Shown: one piece after another, positions 7,427-12,411 of the stretch | Numbering within the stretch: position 1 is the stretch's first letter | How the letters are laid out: each line of letters opens with the position of its first letter | Assembly (NCBI GenBank): GCA_029259835.1 | Contig: JAJDEL010000377.1 | Span: forward strand, 1 to 12,411 | DNA from: Planctomicrobium sp. | GTDB taxonomy: Bacteria > Planctomycetota > Planctomycetia > Planctomycetales > Planctomycetaceae | Direction: 5' to 3' | Length of the DNA stretch: 12,411 nt | Program-made: the position numbers and the translations under genes | Notes under the pieces: model-generated | Told to the model about the DNA's origin: nothing | Seen by the model: only the letters and a program-made list of their open reading frames with translations | The model's database searches: none

Positions 7427-7439
7427 TGATAGACTATCA
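7427..7439. promoter_or_regulatory. Perfect dyad, possible operator
   Basis: TGATAG-A-CTATCA is a perfect inverted repeat with six-base arms around one central base. It overlaps a possible -10 box (TATGAT, 7425-7430) in the AT-rich part of the spacer, which is where a repressor site would be expected. It lies 226 bases before the TPR gene start, implying a long leader if the promoter is here. Confidence 0.3.
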
Positions 7440-7517
7440 CCCCATGGAAAGATGAAGTTAATAAACATAACGCCGATCGTAATTTTCCTATCTATCAACC
7501 ATGGAAAACGAATGTTG

Positions 7518-7532
7518 AAGCATATTATGCTT
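7518..7532. promoter_or_regulatory. Perfect 15-base dyad, possible operator
   Basis: AAGCATA-T-TATGCTT is a perfect inverted repeat with seven-base arms, 133 bases before the TPR gene start. The odd central base and AT-rich core are typical of a dimeric regulator's binding site, but no neighbouring gene encodes a regulator in this window. It could also fold as a weak hairpin in a leader transcript. Confidence 0.3.
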
Positions 7533-7665
7533 GCAGCCGCTCGCTCAAAAAAGTGGAGTGACCTGCGATCTGATCCAGGAATTATGCACCACGGCTCTGC
7601 GAGTCCGTGCAATACGGCTTATTTGACTGACACCTCAGACTCTCAACAGTATTGAATTTAACTCC

Positions 7666-10539
7666 ATGCGAACTTCAACAAAAAGCGCCTTGCTGTTCTT
7701 ATTCATTCTGGTCACCGTCGGTGCGGTTGTTTGGGGTGTGGATCGTTTCTTAAATCCACCTGCGAATCAAACTCTTGCCGATCAGAATCAATATGAGTTG
7801 CCAGCGTATTTGAAGGTTCCGATTGAAGAAGCGGTCAAGCCTCTCATCGCTGATCTGGACGAATCTGAAGAAAGTGTTCAGGCACTTCTGGAAGAACGCG
7901 AACAATTTCACGAAAGCAATGAGGGGGCATTCCCTTCTAGCGAGGAGATTCACCTCTACGCAGATCAGCTTGAGCAATACCATGAATTTCGAATTCGAGA
8001 TCTCAAATTTTATCAAGAAAACACTCCAGACCAGGGTCAAGCAAAACGCAAGGGAGAAGAGTTTCTGGAGAAGTATATCGGCTGGAACTGTGGCTTTCGT
8101 TTTGTAGAGGAATTCACGAATCAGCAAATGCTTGAACTCGCGCAATCTGCAATCGATACAGGCTCTGCAGACGACACTGTTCACGCATGCCATGCTGTAT
8201 TGCTTTGGCTGAATGGGAGTCCAACAGAAGCTTTATCAAAGATGAATGATCTGGCAGACAAAGGCGATCAACTGGTCATCGCTCCGAACTTTCTTGTGAT
8301 GTTTCGATTCTGGCATTTCAATTTAACACAAGAAACTTACGATTCGGGCGGTGACCTCATTCAGTGCCGGAGAATGGTCATTCAAGATTGTGTTGAGTTG
8401 TTGCGGTCAACACATCAGTCAGATCATCCTCGGCATTTTTGGTTACTGGTGGAGGGGAGCTATAAATTCAAGTATCGGGATTGGAAGGAAATGTTACAGG
8501 CAATACTGCAGCATGAAGACATTTCACTCTTCCATAAACATAAAACAGCCGGAATGTATTACGTAAAACTTGCCTGGCATCATCGGGGCGAAGACTACGC
8601 ATTGACGGTGAGCGAGGAAGGCTGGAAGAACTTTGCTGAGTTCTCGTCAAAGGCGCTCAGACACTTCCGCCGGGCATGGCAACTTGAACCGAAAATCCCT
8701 GAGACCATGGTTCAACTCATACAGATCGCGAACACTGGAAATGACCCAGACTGGTCGGCCCGGGATTGGTTTCTGGAAACGATTCATACCGAGTTTGACA
8801 ACAGAAGGGCTTATAACGCGTACGCCTGGTCCCTACGCCCGCGCTGGGGAGGGAGTCTTCAACAACTCACGAATTTCGCAAATGAATGCATTCTTTGTGA
8901 CCAGTGGCAGACACCTGTCCCTTCATACGCATTTATTTCGATTGAAGCAATTCGAGAAGATCTTCCGAACCAAAACCAACTCGGAAATTTCTTTCCAATT
9001 ATGCAATTGATCGAATCGCTCACAGTTGAATACCTGAAACGCAGCGATAACAAAGACCTCTGGCAGCCGAACCGATATCAATGCGGGCTTCTTGCCGGTG
9101 CTCTCGTGCAGGCCGAGAAATACGAACTTGCCAAGAAACTCTTTGATCAAACTCAAGAGACGATCAGAGATGCCGACGTTCAATGGATGCTACGCAGCCG
9201 GCTTGATCTTGAAACAGAAGTGCAGTTGATGACAAGCGATTTTTCTGAAGAGTACCAGAGTTACCAAAAGCTGGTCTCCGAAGTGAATCTGGAAACATCG
9301 CAGGATCAATTTCTGGATCTCTCTAAAAGACTCGATGAGATTGAATCCAGCGTGGAATCCACAGCTGTGTCGCGCTACGTTCAGGGTCAACGAGAATCAT
9401 TGCAGCATCAACAAAAATATCAAACCGGGGATTGGGTCTCATTAAAGTTCAATGAGACGCTCTCAGACTGGCGGGTCCACGCGGATCAGACAGAGATTGT
9501 CAACGAAGAGACAATTATTTTACGGTCAGAGACGCATGGAAGAAATCTCTTTATCCAACCGCTCGCACGCTTTTCCCCACCTTACGAAATCCAGCTGACC
9601 TACGAAGCGATGGAGAATTCCGAAAAGCTTCCGTTGCCAAATCGTGTTGGAATTGTGCTTGGAATTGGTGACAACTCGTTTCGGTACGATCAAGATTTCA
9701 CTGAGTTCGGTGTCACCTTAAATGGTCTCGAAGCAAGCTATATGTCATCTGATGTAAATAATCAAAACCTTGAGTTTTTTTTACTTGCTGATCGCCAAAA
9801 CAAATCCAAATTGATTCTCGAAGCCTGGCCCGAGCGAGGGTTATTTTACGTCGACGGTAAGGCTGTCATCCATCGGAACAACATGACGATGACGCATAGC
9901 CACATTGTCTCGTTTGGAACTGCATTTGATTCTGCACTCAACAAACGCACCGTGAAACTCAGCGACATTCGAATTCGGCGTCTTGAAAATGACATGCCAG
10001 AGCGCCTCGTCGCATACTACAAAAATTTCGTTGAACACAGCCCCAGTAGTTTCCACGCGCACTTTGGATACGGAGTCCACAGTTATGAGATGGAGGACTA
10101 CGAAGTTGCCCTGAAAGAACTGCGAATTGCAGAAACAATGAATCCGAACGACAAAAACACTTTGAACTTTCTGACCTTTACTTATGAGGCTCTCGGACAA
10201 TTCAAAAAAGCTTTTGAAATTCGAGAAAAAAACGTTGCAAGGAAACCGAATGATGCAACTTTCTTAAACGATCTCGCCTGGTCTCTGGTTGTCTGTCAAC
10301 AAGCAGACTTCCGCGATCCGAAACGCGCATTAGAACTTGCTCAGAAGGCTTGTGAAATCTCAAATCACGAGCAATGGCATATCCTTGGAACATTGGCCTC
10401 AGCGTATGCTGCGACTGGAGAATTCGAAAAAGCAGTTGAATTTATTGAAATGGCAGTTCCCCTGGCTCCCTCGGATCGACAAGAGTACTTGCAGGCCAGA
10501 TTGAAAGACTACGGCGACGGAAAGTCAATTCATGAGTGA
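7666..10539 (+). CDS. Large membrane-anchored TPR protein with a beta-rich insert
   Basis: The product has 957 residues. An N-terminal hydrophobic segment (about 8-25) after MRTSTK acts as a signal anchor, so the bulk should be exported. Residues about 50-140 are very acidic and helical, possibly coiled coil. Residues 150-560 are helical repeats; the segment YNAYAWSLRPRWGGS (383-397) resembles the PRWGGS motif of DUF4034-type proteins. Residues about 590-775 are strand-rich and look like a concanavalin/LamG-type sandwich (GLFYVDGKAVIHR, then VKLSDIRIRRL). Residues 785-940 hold about four TPRs, with planctomycete-typical LNDLAWSLV, a PKRALELAQKACE helix and LGTLASAYAATGEFEKAVE. TPRs bind proteins, so a scaffold role is likely; no catalytic motif is seen. 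The ATG at 7666 lacks a clear Shine-Dalgarno site but starts the anchor correctly. The gene is monocistronic by its spacing and the hairpin that follows. Confidence 0.88.
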   Translation: MRTSTKSALLFLFILVTVGAVVWGVDRFLNPPANQTLADQNQYELPAYLKVPIEEAVKPLIADLDESEESVQALLEEREQFHESNEGAFPSSEEIHLYADQLEQYHEFRIRDLKFYQENTPDQGQAKRKGEEFLEKYIGWNCGFRFVEEFTNQQMLELAQSAIDTGSADDTVHACHAVLLWLNGSPTEALSKMNDLADKGDQLVIAPNFLVMFRFWHFNLTQETYDSGGDLIQCRRMVIQDCVELLRSTHQSDHPRHFWLLVEGSYKFKYRDWKEMLQAILQHEDISLFHKHKTAGMYYVKLAWHHRGEDYALTVSEEGWKNFAEFSSKALRHFRRAWQLEPKIPETMVQLIQIANTGNDPDWSARDWFLETIHTEFDNRRAYNAYAWSLRPRWGGSLQQLTNFANECILCDQWQTPVPSYAFISIEAIREDLPNQNQLGNFFPIMQLIESLTVEYLKRSDNKDLWQPNRYQCGLLAGALVQAEKYELAKKLFDQTQETIRDADVQWMLRSRLDLETEVQLMTSDFSEEYQSYQKLVSEVNLETSQDQFLDLSKRLDEIESSVESTAVSRYVQGQRESLQHQQKYQTGDWVSLKFNETLSDWRVHADQTEIVNEETIILRSETHGRNLFIQPLARFSPPYEIQLTYEAMENSEKLPLPNRVGIVLGIGDNSFRYDQDFTEFGVTLNGLEASYMSSDVNNQNLEFFLLADRQNKSKLILEAWPERGLFYVDGKAVIHRNNMTMTHSHIVSFGTAFDSALNKRTVKLSDIRIRRLENDMPERLVAYYKNFVEHSPSSFHAHFGYGVHSYEMEDYEVALKELRIAETMNPNDKNTLNFLTFTYEALGQFKKAFEIREKNVARKPNDATFLNDLAWSLVVCQQADFRDPKRALELAQKACEISNHEQWHILGTLASAYAATGEFEKAVEFIEMAVPLAPSDRQEYLQARLKDYGDGKSIHE

Positions 10540-10567
10540 GGTCATTCTTAAGGTGCCTAGGGTGGTC

Positions 10568-10599
10568 CACCTCAAGCCGCTTTTTTGAGCGGCTGGGTG
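10568..10599 (+). terminator. Bulged hairpin terminator after the TPR protein gene
   Basis: AGCCGCT (10575-10581) and AGCGGCT (10588-10594) form a perfect stem around TTTTTG. An outer CACC (10568-10571) pairs with GGTG (10596-10599) across a small bulge. It starts 28 bases after the stop codon. The T-run lies in the loop and only scattered T follow the stem, so its strength is uncertain; its position still suits a terminator. Confidence 0.55.
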
Positions 10600-10644
10600 C
10601 TTTACATGCCCTCAATTAAAGTTTGCCTGCGGGTTTTCTGTGAC

Positions 10645-10675
10645 CTAAAGTTTCGAAGATTCTGAAACTTAGGAG
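10645..10675 (+). promoter_or_regulatory. Hairpin adjoining the ribosome binding site of the next gene
   Basis: AAGTTTC (10648-10654) and GAAACTT (10664-10670) form a perfect 7-bp stem; the flanking CT and AG extend it with a bulge. The right arm runs directly into AGGAG (10671-10675), the ribosome binding site of the GTG at 10682. Extending the stem would hide part of that site, so it could tune translation. A possible promoter (TTGCCT at 10623, TAAAGT at 10646, 17-base spacer) overlaps it and would compete with this reading. Confidence 0.4.
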
Positions 10676-10681
10676 AACCCC

Positions 10682-11407
10682 GTGAGACTTTTATTTACCG
10701 TGATGTTTCTTTTTGGCATCATTGTGCCGGTCTCTGCTCAGGCATTGAAACCAAGCACGCAATCACCGAAACCTGGCTCGCCTGAATGGAATCGCCGTTT
10801 TGCGGAGCTTCGCAAGAAAGGCGACGCGGTGCGTAAACAAAGCAGTCGCAGTTCGTCAATATCATCATCGACGAGACCCAGGAGCAGTTTCAACTCTAAA
10901 CTGGGGAGCGCAAAGTCTGATGCTCAAAGGAAGCGTGATCTCGAAGAGCGGCGTCGGGAACGTGAAAAGAAGGAATTGGAGGCAATTCCACCGAAGTATC
11001 GCAAAGCATTTTCCGACGCCCAGAATCCGACACCTTTCGATCACAAAAACACTGCTTCCGTAGAAGCGACCGTCAAACATTTGCAAAAAGAAATGGCCAA
11101 CGCGACGAGGCTGGAGCAGATCATCCCCTATCTCTCTGCTCCTTTTCGGCAACGCTACATCGAACTGCTTGCCGGTAAGAACTACGGATTTCGTCCACAT
11201 ACTCCTGAGGATGAACTGGCTCATTACAAAAAATTCTTTAAGTCGATGACCAGCTATGATCACTCTCAAGGGTCAGCGAAGAACAACGTCGCCTATGGTT
11301 ATATCTGGACCGAAGACAAGAGCACCGTTCTCTATCAATTGGAGTTCGTGGGGGAAGGCAAGCTTTGGCGGCTCGACGGCTGGAAAGCACAAGCGTACCG
11401 TCAATAA
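10682..11407 (+). CDS. Secreted protein of unknown function with a basic low-complexity linker
   Basis: The product has 241 residues. MRLLFTVMFLFGIIVPVSAQA is a classical signal peptide, with likely cleavage after SAQA. Residues about 33-75 are rich in Ser, Arg and Lys, and about 79-103 form a highly charged helix (QRKRDLEERRRERE) that may be coiled coil. Residues about 120-241 look like a small alpha/beta fold: helices around TVKHLQKEM and FRQRYIELL, then strands YGYIWTED, TVLYQLEFVGE and KLWRLDGWKA. The ending resembles the closing strands of NTF2-like domains, but I cannot assign a family. The GTG start is supported by AGGAG six bases upstream, one of the best ribosome binding sites in the window. 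The gene follows a terminator-like hairpin, so it probably has its own promoter. Confidence 0.82.
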   Translation: MRLLFTVMFLFGIIVPVSAQALKPSTQSPKPGSPEWNRRFAELRKKGDAVRKQSSRSSSISSSTRPRSSFNSKLGSAKSDAQRKRDLEERRREREKKELEAIPPKYRKAFSDAQNPTPFDHKNTASVEATVKHLQKEMANATRLEQIIPYLSAPFRQRYIELLAGKNYGFRPHTPEDELAHYKKFFKSMTSYDHSQGSAKNNVAYGYIWTEDKSTVLYQLEFVGEGKLWRLDGWKAQAYRQ

Positions 11408-11737
11408 TGCGGGCCGTTTGGATAGCAGGGCCAGGAGTGAAGCGTAAGGAAGGGCTTGTTGCGTTGCGAGGGTGATGTCAGGTGCCTGGGTCGGCTTCAG
11501 TCGTGCGTCTCATTCTTCCGAAGATCGCAGGCAGGGAGAAGTCTTGTTCTCAACTCAGAAAATAGTTAGTTGCGCTCGCGGATTAAACGATCATCAAACC
11601 TGCACGCTGAATTCACTCTGATTTGCAAGACGGACCGAACTCAAAACCAGCGAACTTCACGCAGACTACCGCTACTCGTTCGGGTGGGTTAAAGTTCGTC
11701 TTTGGATTATTCCGCGATTTTCAAAGACACCTCACTC
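11408..11737. other. Intergenic region before the sulfatase gene, with repeat copy C
   Basis: This 330-base spacer has no credible small gene. It contains repeat copy C (11635-11669) and perhaps a more decayed relative just before it, around 11599-11624 (ACCTGC, then AATTCACTCTG). CGAACTT (11651-11657) and AAGTTCG (11692-11698) are inverted to each other. No clear terminator follows the gene ending at 11407, and no convincing promoter hexamers precede the sulfatase. Confidence 0.45.
11635..11669 (+). repeat. Degenerate intergenic repeat, copy C
   Basis: It aligns without gaps to copy B at about 25 of 35 positions, including the exact 11-base run GCGAACTTCAC (11650-11660), but to copy A at only about 20. 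It is 68 bases before the sulfatase start, a position like that of copy B before the CRTAC1-like gene. Confidence 0.35.
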
Positions 11738-12411
11738 ATGAAAACACTCCTTCGTATCTTGCCACTTATTCTGGTCTCTTTCAGTCAGCTTTGCGCGGAA
11801 GAACGACCGAATATTGTCTTTTTCTTTGCGGACGATCAGACGACCAGTACGATTGGTTGTTACGGGAACTCCGTGATCCAGACGCCAAACATCGATGGTC
11901 TTGCGGCGCGTGGGACGCGATTTGAGAACGCTTATGTCAGTCAGGCGATCTGCTGGGTAAGCCGCTCGACGATTTTGACCGGACTTGTCGGTCGTAGCTA
12001 CGGAACGTCTGCGACTCCTGATCAGGCTCGACCTGATGCGGTGGAGACTCTGTATTCCGATATTCTTCGAAGCCATGGTTACCGGACTGGCTACTTTGGA
12101 AAATGGCACGCCAAGATGCCGAAGGGATATCAAAAGGAAGATCACTTCGATGAATTTCAAGCAATTGGTCGGAATCCTTACTACAAGAAACAACCGGACG
12201 GCAGCCTGCGGCACGAGACGGATTTGATCGTTGATCGTGGGATTGATTTCGTAAAATCGCAACCGAAAGGCAAACCGTTCGCTCTCAACTTATGGTTCAA
12301 CGCGTGTCATGCAGAAGATGGTGATCGCCGACCAGGGATTGGTCACTTCCCGTGGCCGCAGTCGGCGAATGGGATGTATGAAGATGCTGAAATCGCCCCA
12401 CCACGACTCGG
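11738..12411 (+). CDS. Secreted sulfatase (type I, formylglycine family), N-terminal part
   Basis: The gene runs off the right edge; 224 codons are visible. The signal peptide MKTLLRILPLILVSFSQLCA is followed by RPNIVFFFADDQ, the first strand with the calcium-binding Asp pair (Asp32, Asp33). QTPNIDGLAARGTRFENAYV is the conserved follow-on of type I sulfatases. The active-site segment is ICWVSRSTILTG: Cys72 is the residue to be converted to formylglycine and Arg76 its partner. GKWH (Lys122, His124) and His191 supply further expected active-site residues. Such enzymes remove sulfate esters, in planctomycetes often from algal polysaccharides, but the substrate cannot be read here. The usual C-x-[PA]-S-R reads C-W-V-S-R. 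The ATG at 11738 has only a poor ribosome binding site, but the signal peptide fixes the start. Total length is normally 450-550 residues, so more than half lies outside. Confidence 0.93.
   Translation, partial: MKTLLRILPLILVSFSQLCAEERPNIVFFFADDQTTSTIGCYGNSVIQTPNIDGLAARGTRFENAYVSQAICWVSRSTILTGLVGRSYGTSATPDQARPDAVETLYSDILRSHGYRTGYFGKWHAKMPKGYQKEDHFDEFQAIGRNPYYKKQPDGSLRHETDLIVDRGIDFVKSQPKGKPFALNLWFNACHAEDGDRRPGIGHFPWPQSANGMYEDAEIAPPRL

Larger units (their letters stand above)
7073..7665. other. Long intergenic region before the 957-residue TPR protein gene
   Basis: These 593 bases hold the hairpin after the CRTAC1-like gene and two perfect dyads (7427-7439 and 7518-7532). The part from about 7400 to 7500 is clearly more AT-rich than its neighbours and probably contains the promoter of the next gene; TATGAT at 7425-7430 is a possible -10 box, but I see no matching -35. 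Two open frames (70 and 80 codons) have no recognisable features and no ribosome binding site. I see no RNA gene, but a small RNA could fit. Confidence 0.5.

Noticed and set aside
7416..7655. A 79-residue frame before the TPR protein gene
   Set aside because: No ribosome binding site, no family resemblance, and it contains the two dyads. A hydrophobic run near its start is explained by AT-rich DNA.
7661..7676. A possible further copy of the intergenic repeat (TGCGAACTTCA) at the TPR gene start
   Set aside because: Eleven bases match copy B, but they are the start codon region and early codons of the gene, and the upstream half needs a gap. It is best treated as chance.
11732..12262. A 176-codon minus-strand frame
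   Set aside because: It is a shadow of the sulfatase gene, whose reading frame carries clear active-site motifs.
1..12411. Search for mobile elements, CRISPR arrays, tRNA/rRNA genes, toxin-antitoxin or defence genes
   Set aside because: No transposase, integrase, regular spaced repeats, cloverleaf structures or recognisable defence domains were seen on either strand.

Overview
The window looks like chromosomal DNA of a planctomycete, probably order Planctomycetales. The evidence is the gene mix: a secreted sulfatase, an ASPIC/UnbV protein with FG-GAP repeats (CRTAC1-like), a large membrane-anchored TPR protein, a CehA/McbA-like PHP metallohydrolase and secreted orphan proteins. Wide spacers, mixed strands, GTG starts, weak or absent Shine-Dalgarno sites and roughly even base composition agree with this. 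The assignment rests on recognised protein families, not on a marker gene.

Layout. Bases 1-818 hold the 3' end of a CehA/McbA-like metallohydrolase gene, closed by a good intrinsic terminator at 855-878. A minus-strand gene (1188-1472) encodes a 94-residue two-helix membrane protein resembling DUF6868. The plus-strand gene at 1759-2805 (possible upstream GTG start at 1726) encodes RsgA, the ribosome-assembly GTPase, behind a plausible sigma70-type promoter. It converges on a minus-strand gene (2869-4467) for a secreted 532-residue protein of unknown function. Divergent from that is a CRTAC1-like gene (4784-7072): membrane anchor, short TPR-like region, seven calcium-loop repeats and an ASPIC/UnbV domain. 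A 593-base spacer with two perfect dyads leads to a 957-residue anchored protein (7666-10539) with helical repeats, a beta-rich insert and C-terminal TPRs. A terminator-like hairpin separates it from a small secreted protein gene (10682-11407). The window ends inside a sulfatase gene that starts at 11738.

How the genes fit together. Most products carry a signal peptide or N-terminal membrane anchor, so the region mainly encodes envelope or exported proteins. RsgA is an unrelated housekeeping gene. The two large plus-strand genes (4784-7072 and 7666-10539) are both anchored and both have TPR-like parts. They could form a scaffold and ligand-binding pair, but each has its own long upstream region, so no operon is shown.

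No tRNA, rRNA, CRISPR array, transposase or integrase was seen. The less ordinary signals are a degenerate intergenic repeat of about 35 bases (three copies, two of them flanking the 532-residue gene), a non-consensus sulfatase active-site motif (CWVSR), a conserved-looking cysteine motif in the CRTAC1-like protein, and several dyads or hairpins next to gene starts. I did not find a convincing new multi-gene system such as a defence island or biosynthetic cluster.
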